Assembly (NCBI GenBank): GCA_011526045.1
Contig: WYBE01000043.1
Location: 1-51,153, forward strand
From: Nevskiales bacterium
GTDB lineage: Bacteria > Pseudomonadota > Gammaproteobacteria > Steroidobacterales > GCA-2729495
DNA: 51,153 nucleotides
Reading direction: 5' to 3'
The position numbers and the translations under genes were made by a program. Below are positions 17,301 through 24,760 of this stretch, piece by piece (the stretch's first letter is position 1; every line of letters starts with the position of its first letter). The notes under the pieces are model-generated. The model was not told the origin of the DNA and did not search any database. It worked only from the letters and a program-made list of their open reading frames with translations.

Positions 17301-18756
17301 CGCGCCCAGGCGTCACCGCCGGATCGCGCTCACGCGGCGCGAATTCACGCACGCGCTGGCCGCCACGGCCGCGGTGCCCGCGCTCACGCGCTGCGCGCGC
17401 CCCCCCGAGCAGGTCGAGGTGCTGGTGCTCGGCGCCGGCATCTCTGGCCTGTATGCCGCATGGTTGCTGCAGCGACAGGGTCTGACCCCGCTGGTGCTGG
17501 AGGCGAGCGACCGCATCGGCGGGCGGCTGCTGACTCTCGATCACCTGCGCGGTGCGCCCGAAGCCGGTGGCCAGACGCTCGATGCGCTCTATGCCCGCAC
17601 CCTGGCCACTGCCGGCGAGCTCGGCGTCGGCGTATTTCCGCGCAAGAGCTATGCGCCGGGCCTCACGCTGCACGTGAACGGGGAACTCCTCGACGGCGCG
17701 CGTTGGAGCGAATCCAGTGCCAATCGCCTGGAAGGCGCCGAACGCGCCGTGCAGCCACAGCGCCTGGCCGACTTCTACCTGGATCGCGGCTCGCCGCTCA
17801 CGGCGCTCACGGACTGGCTCAAGCCGGAGTTCGCCGGGGTCGACAGTCGCTCGCTCAACGCGGAGCTGCGCCGGCTCGGCGCATCGGCGGAGGCGCTGCG
17901 GTTGATCGAGATCCTCTACGACGGCCGCGGCACGGCGAACATGTCGGCGCTGTTCGCCTACCGCAAGCGCCTCGTGGCACAGGCGGGCGGCGGCCAGTTC
18001 TTCCGCATCAGCGGTGGCAGCTCCCGGCTGCCGGAGGCGATCGCGCGCACGCTCGGCTCCAGCGTGCGTCTGCGCCAGGCGGTCTCCCGCATCGAGGTCG
18101 ACGACGACGGGGTGGAGTGCCGCTGCGCGGACGGTCGGCGTTACCGGGCCCGCTTCATGCTGTGCTCCGTGCCCTGGTCGGTGCTGAGCAGCGTGATCCT
18201 GCACCCGCAGCCGCCGCAGGCGGAGATCATCCGCACCCTGCCGTACAACAAGATCACGCAGGTCAAGCTCGCCTTTCGCCGGCGCTTCTGGGAAGACGAC
18301 GGCCTGCCGCCCGCGATGGTGAGCGACCGCCCGTTCGAGAAGCTCTTTGCGGTGCCGGCCGAGGACGGTTCGCTCAACGAACTCAATTGCTGGATCGACG
18401 GCCAGCAGGCCGCCAAGCTCGACGACTGGACCAGCGATCGCATCGGGCGCTTCGTCATCCGCGAGATCTCCGCGGCGCGTCCCGCAGCCGCGGGACAGCT
18501 CGAGGTCCTCGACATCACCGCCTGGGGCCAGGATCCGTACGCGCTCGGCTCCTATCACTTCTGGGGCCCCGGCCAGACCACGCGCTTCGGGGCGCTCGCG
18601 CGCGCGCCCTGGGGCCCGGTGCACTGGATCGGGGAGCACATGGCCGTGCTGCAGCAGGGCATCGAAGGCGCGATGGAGTCCGCCGAGCGCGAGGTGCTCG
18701 CCGTGCTGCTGCGGATGGGCGGCGCGCGTGGCGATGCCCCCGGTGCGGTGCAATAA
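17290..18756 (+). CDS. Tat-exported FAD-dependent amine oxidase
   Basis: 488 residues. The N-terminus is a Tat-like leader (LTRREFTHALAATAAVPAL). The FAD-binding Rossmann motif is VLVLGAGISGLYAAWLLQ with downstream LEASDRIGGRL, as in flavin monoamine oxidases. The C-terminal FAD contact is GPVHWIGEHMAVLQQGIEGAMESAE. GTG at 17290 overlaps the preceding stop by 11 bases and places the RR motif near the N-terminus; a longer in-frame extension would run through the previous gene. It is translationally coupled to the SUMF1 lipoprotein, so the pair probably acts together in the periplasm, oxidising an amine to an aldehyde or imine. Substrate unknown. Confidence 0.85.
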   Translation: MSSDAPRRHRRIALTRREFTHALAATAAVPALTRCARPPEQVEVLVLGAGISGLYAAWLLQRQGLTPLVLEASDRIGGRLLTLDHLRGAPEAGGQTLDALYARTLATAGELGVGVFPRKSYAPGLTLHVNGELLDGARWSESSANRLEGAERAVQPQRLADFYLDRGSPLTALTDWLKPEFAGVDSRSLNAELRRLGASAEALRLIEILYDGRGTANMSALFAYRKRLVAQAGGGQFFRISGGSSRLPEAIARTLGSSVRLRQAVSRIEVDDDGVECRCADGRRYRARFMLCSVPWSVLSSVILHPQPPQAEIIRTLPYNKITQVKLAFRRRFWEDDGLPPAMVSDRPFEKLFAVPAEDGSLNELNCWIDGQQAAKLDDWTSDRIGRFVIREISAARPAAAGQLEVLDITAWGQDPYALGSYHFWGPGQTTRFGALARAPWGPVHWIGEHMAVLQQGIEGAMESAEREVLAVLLRMGGARGDAPGAVQ

Positions 18757-18767
18757 TTCCGCGGTCG

Positions 18768-20351
18768 ATGGCAGGCAACCGGAACCCGGACATGGCGGTA
18801 CGCGCAGACAAGGTCAGTGGCAGGACGGAGCCGGCACCGCGGCCGATCCGCAGCGGCGCCGAGTACATCGAGTCATTGCGCAACCGCAAGCTCGCGGTGT
18901 ACCTGTTCGGCGAGCTCGTGGCCGAGCCGGTCGATCACCCGATCATCCGCCCGTCGATCAACGCCGTGGCGGAAACCTACGATCTCGCGCTGCGCAACCC
19001 GGCGCTCGCCGCGGCGCATTCGCCCTACACCGGCGGCCCGGTGAACCGCTTCCTGCACATTGCCACGTCGCCCGAAGACCTGGTGATGCAGAACAAGATG
19101 CAGCGGCGCCTCGGGCAGCTCACCGGCACCTGCTTCCAGCGCTGCGTCGGCATGGACGCGTTCAATGCGCTGCACTCGGTGACCTTCGATATCGATCGCG
19201 CGCGCGGCACCGCCTATCACCAGCGCCTGCGCGATTTCATCGCGTTCGCGCAACGGCAGAATCTCGTCATCGGCGGCGCCATGACCGACGTCAAGGGCGA
19301 CCGTAGCAAGCCCCCGCACGAGCAGGCCGACCCGGACCTCTTCGTGCACGTGAGTCGCCGCGATGAGCAGGGCATCTGGATCCGTGGCGCGAAGGCACAC
19401 CAGACCGGCTGCATCAATTCACACTGGCTGATCGTGATGCCCACCATGAGGCTCGGGCCGGCGGATCGCGACTATGCGGTGGTCGGGGCCATCCCGGTGG
19501 ACGCGCCCGGCATCACTTATATTTATGGCCGTCAGAGTTGCGACACGCGGGCGATGGACGGCGACCTCGACGCCGGCAACCGCCGGTTCTCCGGGCAGGA
19601 GGCGATGATCGTCTTCGACGACGTGTTCATCCCGCACGATCGGGTGTTCATGGACGGGGAGTTCGAGTTCGCCGCGCCGCTGGTCGACCGGTTCACCTGC
19701 TATCACCGCCGCAGCTACGTCTGCAAGACCGGGGTCGGCGACGTGCTGATCGGGGCGGCAGCCACCGTCGCGGACTACAACGGGGTGGAGAACGCCTCGC
19801 ACATCCGCGACAAGCTGGTGGAGATGACGCACCTGAACGAAACCATCTACGGCACCGGGGTCGCGGCCAGCTACCAGGCGACCGAACTGCCGTCGGGCGT
19901 GTTCCTGTCCGACGACATGCTGTCGAACGTCTGCAAGCATCACGTGACGAAGATGCCCTACGAGATCGGCCGGCTGGCACAGGATCTCGCCGGCGGGCTC
20001 ATGGTGACCATGCCTGCGCAGAAGGATCTCGATGCGCCCGTCGTGGGCGAGCTGATCCGCAAGTATCTGCAGGGCAGGGCCGAGATCCCGACCGAAGACC
20101 GGCTGCGCATCCTGCGGCTCATCGAGAACATGACGCTCGGGCGAAACGCCGTCGGTTATCTCACCGAGTCGCTGCACGGGGCCGGGTCGCCGCAGGCACA
20201 GCGCATCCAGATCTCGCGCGCCATGCAGGTCGAGTTCAAGAAGGCGCTGGCGAAGGCGCTGGCCGGTATTGCGCCCGAGTCCGTCGAGGAACCGGGTGCG
20301 GATGCGGCACAGTACATGGCGCGCGTGTTCAAGGCGGTCGGCAAACCGTAG
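18768..20351 (+). CDS. 4-hydroxybutyryl-CoA dehydratase/vinylacetyl-CoA isomerase family protein (AbfD-like)
   Basis: 527 residues in the HpaB/AbfD flavin-dependent fold. Cluster-ligand positions of 4-hydroxybutyryl-CoA dehydratase can be seen: a CxxxC pair in GTCFQRCVGMDAFNAL and a His...Cys in CYHRRSYVCKTGVGD, followed by the family stretch VLIGAAATVADYNGVENASH, VEMTHLNETIYG and EIGRLAQDLAGGLMVTMP. That makes AbfD more likely than the cluster-free 4-hydroxyphenylacetate monooxygenases. The Tyr-to-Cys spacing is one residue shorter than I recall for the Clostridium enzyme. ATG at 18768 is used; a second in-frame ATG is at 18792. Its stop codon lies inside the first unit of the downstream repeat array. 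Expected to be oxygen-sensitive. Confidence 0.82.
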   Translation: MAGNRNPDMAVRADKVSGRTEPAPRPIRSGAEYIESLRNRKLAVYLFGELVAEPVDHPIIRPSINAVAETYDLALRNPALAAAHSPYTGGPVNRFLHIATSPEDLVMQNKMQRRLGQLTGTCFQRCVGMDAFNALHSVTFDIDRARGTAYHQRLRDFIAFAQRQNLVIGGAMTDVKGDRSKPPHEQADPDLFVHVSRRDEQGIWIRGAKAHQTGCINSHWLIVMPTMRLGPADRDYAVVGAIPVDAPGITYIYGRQSCDTRAMDGDLDAGNRRFSGQEAMIVFDDVFIPHDRVFMDGEFEFAAPLVDRFTCYHRRSYVCKTGVGDVLIGAAATVADYNGVENASHIRDKLVEMTHLNETIYGTGVAASYQATELPSGVFLSDDMLSNVCKHHVTKMPYEIGRLAQDLAGGLMVTMPAQKDLDAPVVGELIRKYLQGRAEIPTEDRLRILRLIENMTLGRNAVGYLTESLHGAGSPQAQRIQISRAMQVEFKKALAKALAGIAPESVEEPGADAAQYMARVFKAVGKP

Positions 20352-20655
20352 GAGCGGTGTCAGCGGCAACCGGCACGAGGCAGAATGAAGCGCGGCAGGA
20401 GCGGCGTCAGCGGCAACCGGCACGAGGCAGAACGAAGCGCGGTAGGAGCGGCTTCAGCCGCGACCACCGCAAGGCAAAACGAAGCACCGTCGGCGGGACC
20501 TCGACCCCGGCCGGCACGAGGCAGAACGAAGCGCGGTAGGAGCGGCGCAAGCCGCGACCACCGCAAGGCAAAACGAAGCACCGTCGGCGGGACCTCGACT
20601 CCGGTCGGCACGAGGCAGAATGAAGCGCGGTAGGAGCGGCGTCAGCCGCGACCAC
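20348..20655 (+). repeat. Five-unit array of REP-like GTAGGAGCGGC...GCCGCGAC repeats
   Basis: Units begin at about 20348, 20395, 20441, 20536 and 20630, all in the same orientation. The first two are spaced by about 46 bases, the last three by about 94. Each has the core GTAGGAGCGGC, three variable bases and (A)GCCGCGAC, followed in the longer units by a shared tail containing AAACGAAGCACCGTCGGCGG. The first unit provides the TAG stop of the upstream gene, and the last ends 15 bases before the ALDH start. The array fills the whole gap between the two genes. Confidence 0.85.
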
Positions 20656-20670
20656 CGCAAGGCAAGACAC

Positions 20671-22101
20671 ATGGCAACACCCGAACGCAGCAAGACAGCG
20701 CACACACTCCAGGTCCGCAATCCCCGCAGCGGCGAGTACGACTACGGGTTCACCCCGCCCACCGGCGATGAACTCGCGGCCCGCTGCCGGGCGCTGCGAA
20801 CCGCGCAGCCCGCCTGGTGGAATGCCGGGCTCGAGGCACGCTGCGCGGTCATGCGCCGTTTTGCCGACGCGCTCGAGACGCATCGCGACGCCATCGTGGC
20901 AGCGCTGGCCACGGACACCGGCCGTACGCTGATTGCCGCCGGCGAGCTCGCCTCGGCCGCCCGCAACGTGCGCCGCTGGTGCGAGCGGGCACCCGGCATC
21001 GTGCGCATGGAAGAGTTCCCGTCGAAAATGATGCCCACGCTTCGCATCGGCCACCAGCTCGTGCCTTACCCGCTCGTCGGCGTGATCAGCCCGTGGAATT
21101 TTCCGCTGGCGCTGTCCATGATCGACACTGTCCCGGCCCTGCTCGCCGGCTGCGCGGTGATCGTCAAGCCAAGCGAGGTGACACCGCGCTTCGCCGCGCC
21201 GCTCGGCAAAGCCATCGCCGCCGTGCCGGAACTCGCGCAGGTCTTCGACGTCGTGGCCGGCGGACGCGAGACCGGGGCGCAACTGGTCGCGAACGTCGAT
21301 GCCATCTGCTTCACCGGCAGTGTCGCGACGGGCCGCAAGGTCGCGGAGGCCGCGGCCGGGCGCTTCATTCCCGCCTTTCTCGAACTCGGCGGCAAGGACC
21401 CGGCCATCGTGCTCGCGAGCGCGGACCTCGAGCGGGCGAGCGACGCCATCCTGCGCGCCTCGGCGATGGCGAGCGGCCAGGTGTGCCTGTCGCTAGAGCG
21501 CATCTACGTGCACGAGTCGGTGCACGACCGCTTCGTCGATCTGCTGGTGCAGAAATCGGGCCGCATCCGGCTCAATTATCCCAATGCGGACGAGGGCGAG
21601 CTCGGCCCCATCATCTTCGACCAGCAGGCCGACATCATCGACGCGCATCTCGACGATGCGGTGGCGAAGGGCGCCTCGATCCGCTGCGGCGGCAAGAGCC
21701 GGCGGCTCGGCGGCGGTCGCTACGTGCCGGCGACCGTGGTCACCCACGTCGATCATCGGATGCAACTCATGACCGAGGAGACTTTCGGGCCCGTGATGCC
21801 GGTGATGAAGTTCCGCACCACGGACGAGGCCGTGGCGCTCGCCAACGAGACGATCTTCGGGCTTTCGGGTGCGGTGTTCGCCGGCACGCTCGAGGAGGCC
21901 CGCGCGGTCGCCGAGCGCGTCAACGCCGGTGGCATGAGCCTGAATGACGCCGGCCTCACCCGCGAGACCTACGAAGCGGAGAAACACTCCTTCGGGTTCT
22001 CCGGCTGCGGCGGCTCGCGGCACGGAGATGCCGGGCTGCTGCGCTTCTTTCGCAAGAAGGCGCTGCTGGCGCAGATGGGCGCGCCGGCCACGCTGGCGTA
22101 G
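20671..22101 (+). CDS. NAD(P)-dependent aldehyde dehydrogenase
   Basis: 476 residues of the ALDH superfamily. The oxyanion Asn lies in SPWNFPLALS, the NAD-binding segment includes FTGSVATGRKVAEAA, the general base Glu in FLELGGKDPAIV (E238), and the nucleophile Cys in ASGQVCLSLERI (C272). The C-terminal EETFGPVMPV is standard. ATG at 20671 is chosen because the earlier frame merely translates repeat sequence. It could oxidise the aldehyde made by the amine oxidase upstream, for example a semialdehyde, but the C-terminal end (GFSGCGGSRHGDAGLLRFFR) resembles coniferyl/benzaldehyde-type ALDHs as much as succinate-semialdehyde enzymes. Confidence 0.92.
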   Translation: MATPERSKTAHTLQVRNPRSGEYDYGFTPPTGDELAARCRALRTAQPAWWNAGLEARCAVMRRFADALETHRDAIVAALATDTGRTLIAAGELASAARNVRRWCERAPGIVRMEEFPSKMMPTLRIGHQLVPYPLVGVISPWNFPLALSMIDTVPALLAGCAVIVKPSEVTPRFAAPLGKAIAAVPELAQVFDVVAGGRETGAQLVANVDAICFTGSVATGRKVAEAAAGRFIPAFLELGGKDPAIVLASADLERASDAILRASAMASGQVCLSLERIYVHESVHDRFVDLLVQKSGRIRLNYPNADEGELGPIIFDQQADIIDAHLDDAVAKGASIRCGGKSRRLGGGRYVPATVVTHVDHRMQLMTEETFGPVMPVMKFRTTDEAVALANETIFGLSGAVFAGTLEEARAVAERVNAGGMSLNDAGLTRETYEAEKHSFGFSGCGGSRHGDAGLLRFFRKKALLAQMGAPATLA

Positions 22102-22102
22102 C

Positions 22103-22293
22103 AGCCCGGGAATAAAGGTTCTTCGCCGATCTGCGGGAATGCAGCGGCTCGCTGGTGGACGATGCGGTGGTCGTGCCCCCGGCGCGTGCCGCTCCTCGCA
22201 CGTCCCTGTGCTCGTCGCTATGGGTTACGCCGGCTGCGGCCCTCCTGGCAACCGGCTCCACACCTGCCCGCGCCGGGGCCGTGACCACCGCTG
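22103..22293 (+). repeat. Dispersed intergenic repeat, copy A
   Basis: Begins in the GCCCGGGAATAAAGG just after the ALDH stop and runs through CGCCGATCTGCGGGAATGC, GGACGATGCGGTGGTCGTGC, CTCGCACGTCCCTGTGCTCG and CGGCTCCACACCTGCCCGC. Near-identical sequence occurs at 23820-23962 and, inverted, at 51020-51153, with a partial copy at 50656-50745. It is unrelated to the GTAGGAGCGGC REP family. Homology fades after about 22293, although a weaker match may reach about 22325. Confidence 0.8.
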
Positions 22294-22346
22294 CATCGAT
22301 GTTGCTGCCCTGGCTGGCGATGTCCGCTTCCGGGCGACGCCGCCCC

Positions 22347-22550
22347 TCAGGCCGGAGGGCGACTGGCAGTCTGTGGCAGGCAGGCTCCGACGGTGGGTCC
22401 GCTGCCGGCGACCTGGCTGCTTTGCCAGTGAATGACGCTGGTCGAGGTCAGGAAGCTCCACACCAGCCCGAAGGCCAGCGACGCTGCGACCAGCATGCCG
22501 ACGATCTGACGATCGGGGCGACGAAACCTGACATGGCGGATTGTATTCAT
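22347..22550 (-). CDS. Small single-pass membrane protein, hypothetical
   Basis: 67 residues. The start ATG is preceded by GGAG at a spacing of about 8. The peptide has a basic N-terminus (MNTIRHVRFRRPDRQ), one clear membrane helix (IVGMLVAASLAFGLVWSFL) and a polar tail. This looks like a real small gene because leader, helix and ribosome site agree, but there is no family I can name. It lies beyond repeat copy A and reads towards it. Confidence 0.5.
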   Translation of the reverse strand: MNTIRHVRFRRPDRQIVGMLVAASLAFGLVWSFLTSTSVIHWQSSQVAGSGPTVGACLPQTASRPPA

Positions 22551-22621
22551 GGTGATGCTCCGGGTTGGCGTTTCAAGGCAGGTCCGAAATCGGTTGCACG
22601 TCTTCTGGTACGGTGGCGAAA

Positions 22622-22638
22622 CCTGGTGTCACACCAGG
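22622..22638. promoter_or_regulatory. Perfect 17-bp palindrome in a 518-base gene-free stretch
   Basis: CCTGGTGT and ACACCAGG flank a single C, giving 8-base arms without mismatch. It lies 72 bases upstream of the small membrane gene on the minus strand and about 430 bases before the Crp/Fnr gene. The inner TGTCACA has some resemblance to half of a CRP-type site, but the spacing is not canonical. The rest of 22551-23068 shows no convincing gene or terminator. Confidence 0.35.
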
Positions 22639-23068
22639 GAATGGCCGGTCTGGCGGCAGACATAATCCGCCCGCATGTGGCACGGCGGGACGCATCCTCG
22701 ACGCAATGGAGCCTGGCCGGTCCCCGCCGCAGCTCTGGAGGGACACTGCGGCGTGTTTCGTGAGGGCACAGGTTTTCCCGGCAGCCCGCGAGCGGCGTGG
22801 TCCGGGCGAATCCTGTCGCCAACATTGCCCCCGGAAACCGGGGCCGGCCAGGCATTGCGAAGGAGCAGGGCGCCAGCGCCGGTCGCTCGTGGTCGGGAAT
22901 CCGCGAGGCGCAGTTGGCCGTGCTCGAATGGTCTGTCCTGTTCATCTGGGTATGGGTTACATTGCCCTCCGGATGCGTGGCTTTCTGTCACCCGGACGAC
23001 AGTTCGCGGTCACCGTCCTGTCGGCAGACCGTTCCGGGCGGCGGGCGACCCCTTCAGCCAGAGATGCG

Positions 23069-23803
23069 ATGTCCGTTACCGCGAAAGCTGTCCTGAGACA
23101 GAACCTCCTGCTTCGCGGTCTGGCCGAGACCAGTCTCGATCGCATCGCGGGCATTGCCGTGCGGCGTTCCTATGTCAGCGGTGCGACGATATTCCGCCAG
23201 GGCGACCCGGGCGACGCGCTCTTCGCGGTTATCGCGGGCCAGGTGCGCGTCAGCTGCCAGGACGAGACGGGACGGGAAGTCTTCCTCAACATCCTGGAAT
23301 CGGGTGACGTGTTCGGCGAGATCGCGGTGATCGATGGCGCACCGCGGACGGCAACGGCGGTTGCGGTCCAGGAGACCGCCGTGTTTCTCGTCCCCCGCTC
23401 CGCCCTGCTCGTGCAACTCCAGCGGGACCCCGCATTGTCGCTGCATATGTTGCAGATCCTGTGCCAGCGCCTGCGCTGGGTCAGCGATCTGGTCGAGGAA
23501 GGTGCGTTTCTCGACGTGTCGGCCCGACTGGCCAGTCGCCTGCTGAAGCTGGGCCACAGCCATGGCAAGGTCGAGCCACAGGGCATGACACTGCGGATCT
23601 CCCAGGGAGACCTGGCCAACTTCCTCAGTGCTTCGCGGCAGGTGGTCAACGAACATCTGCAGGCGTGGCGGGACAAGGACTGGGTCAGTCTGGCCCGCGG
23701 CACCGTGGTAATTCGTGATGCCGACGCGCTGGCGGCCGTCGCGCGGCGTGACGAGCTGGCCGCCGACGCCGGGCGCAATCCCCGCCGCCGGCCGCAGGAC
23801 TGA
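23069..23803 (+). CDS. Crp/Fnr-family transcriptional regulator
   Basis: 244 residues. Residues about 12-130 are a cyclic-nucleotide-binding-type beta-roll (SYVSGATIFRQGDPGDALFAVIAGQVRVS, ILESGDVFGEIAVIDGAPRTATAVA); GEIAVIDGAPRTATA corresponds to the phosphate-binding cassette, with Glu and Arg at the positions CRP uses for cAMP. Residues about 150-225 form the winged helix (RISQGDLANFLSASRQVVNEHLQAW). No Fnr-type N-terminal Cys cluster is seen, so a cyclic nucleotide is a plausible ligand. The ATG at 23069 is chosen by domain start. A nucleotide cyclase is encoded about 1 kb downstream. Confidence 0.9.
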   Translation: MSVTAKAVLRQNLLLRGLAETSLDRIAGIAVRRSYVSGATIFRQGDPGDALFAVIAGQVRVSCQDETGREVFLNILESGDVFGEIAVIDGAPRTATAVAVQETAVFLVPRSALLVQLQRDPALSLHMLQILCQRLRWVSDLVEEGAFLDVSARLASRLLKLGHSHGKVEPQGMTLRISQGDLANFLSASRQVVNEHLQAWRDKDWVSLARGTVVIRDADALAAVARRDELAADAGRNPRRRPQD

Positions 23804-23819
23804 CCCGCCGGAGTGCTGG

Positions 23820-23962
23820 CGCCCGGAAAAAGTAAGATTCATCGCCGATCTTGGGGAATGCGCTGGGTCTGCGGTGGACGATGCGGTGGTCGTGCCCCCG
23901 ACGCGTGCCGCTCCTCGCACGTCCCTGTGCTCGTCGCTATGAGTTCCGCCGGCTGCTGCCGG
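23820..23962 (+). repeat. Dispersed intergenic repeat, copy B
   Basis: Starts in GCCCGGAAAAAGTAAGATTC 17 bases after the Crp/Fnr stop and continues through CGCCGATCTTGGGGAATGCG, GGACGATGCGGTGGTCGTGC and CTCGCACGTCCCTGTGCTCG. It ends at the stop codon of the convergent TPR gene. It fills nearly the entire space between two convergent genes, which would suit a bidirectional terminator or a simple insertion. Confidence 0.8.
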
Positions 23963-23963
23963 G

Positions 23964-24527
23964 TTACCGGCCGGCCGGCCGCAGCGTCGCGGTGCTGACA
24001 TCCTGGATATCGGAATTGCCGGCGGCGAGAGCCTGCTCGCGCTGCCATCTGATCGCGGCGACGCGCTCGGTGGCGATCCGCTTGTTCGAACGGGCGATCC
24101 GATCGCGCGCATTGCGGTGCAGGGCACGCTCGAAGTCGCGGACCGCGGCGTCGTACCTGCCACGCAGCATGTTGACGACTGCGCGATTGTTGTACGCGAG
24201 GTTTGTGTCGCGTCCGGTCCTGATGGCGTCGTCGCAGGCCCGTGCCGCTGCATCGAGCCGGTACATCAGGGCGTAACCCGCACACAGGGCGATCAGGGCG
24301 GGTGCGCGGCGCGACGCTGAATAGCCGGCGGCCGCCAGGCGAGCTTCCAGTCGCTGCACGCCTTGCGCGTACCGTCCCGCCTGAATGTCCCTGACGCCGG
24401 GCACATCGAGCCCGTGGAGTTGCAATGCCAGCGGTTCGCCGCCATGTGCCGTCAGGGTCAGCGTGACACACAGTGCCGCCACGCATGACCCATACCGTGA
24501 TGACCTGCCTGTTGTCGTGGTTTTCAT
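23964..24527 (-). CDS. Secreted tetratricopeptide-repeat protein
   Basis: 187 residues. A signal peptide is likely (MKTTTTGRSSRYGSCVAALC then VTLTLTAHG, cleavage near residue 28). The mature part has TPR-like helices: GRYAQGVQRLEARLAAAGY, CAGYALMYRLDAAARACDDA and AYNNRAVVNMLRGRYDAAVRDFERAL; the last is a clear TPR. ATG at 24527. It is divergent from the CHASE2 cyclase with a 233-base gap, and convergent with the Crp/Fnr gene. A periplasmic adaptor role for the neighbouring cyclase is inference from position. Confidence 0.75.
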   Translation of the reverse strand: MKTTTTGRSSRYGSCVAALCVTLTLTAHGGEPLALQLHGLDVPGVRDIQAGRYAQGVQRLEARLAAAGYSASRRAPALIALCAGYALMYRLDAAARACDDAIRTGRDTNLAYNNRAVVNMLRGRYDAAVRDFERALHRNARDRIARSNKRIATERVAAIRWQREQALAAGNSDIQDVSTATLRPAGR

Positions 24528-24760
24528 CGCATCACCACTCCATCGCAGTTGCCAGCCGTGATGCTGATGGCGGCGACATTGCGCCGGCGCGAGGCGGGCG
24601 TCTGTCCGCCGGGCGACGCTTCCCTCGAAATGAAACCGTGCGAAGCCTGCAAGGTGGGCCGGGCAGAAACGGGACGCACCCCGCGGCGGCCGCCTGAAAT
24701 TACAGTATTCTCCGGGTTTGGATCCCTCGTGCCGGGCCGCTTTACGCGACGCAAGACGTC

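Noticed and set aside
20360..20611. Open frames running through the 20.4-kb REP array and into neighbours
   Set aside because: They translate tandem repeat units and have no independent start signal or protein-like composition.
22551..23068. Small open frames on both strands between the 67-residue gene and the Crp/Fnr gene
   Set aside because: They have no ribosome site, no recognisable motif and biased composition; the region is better described as intergenic.
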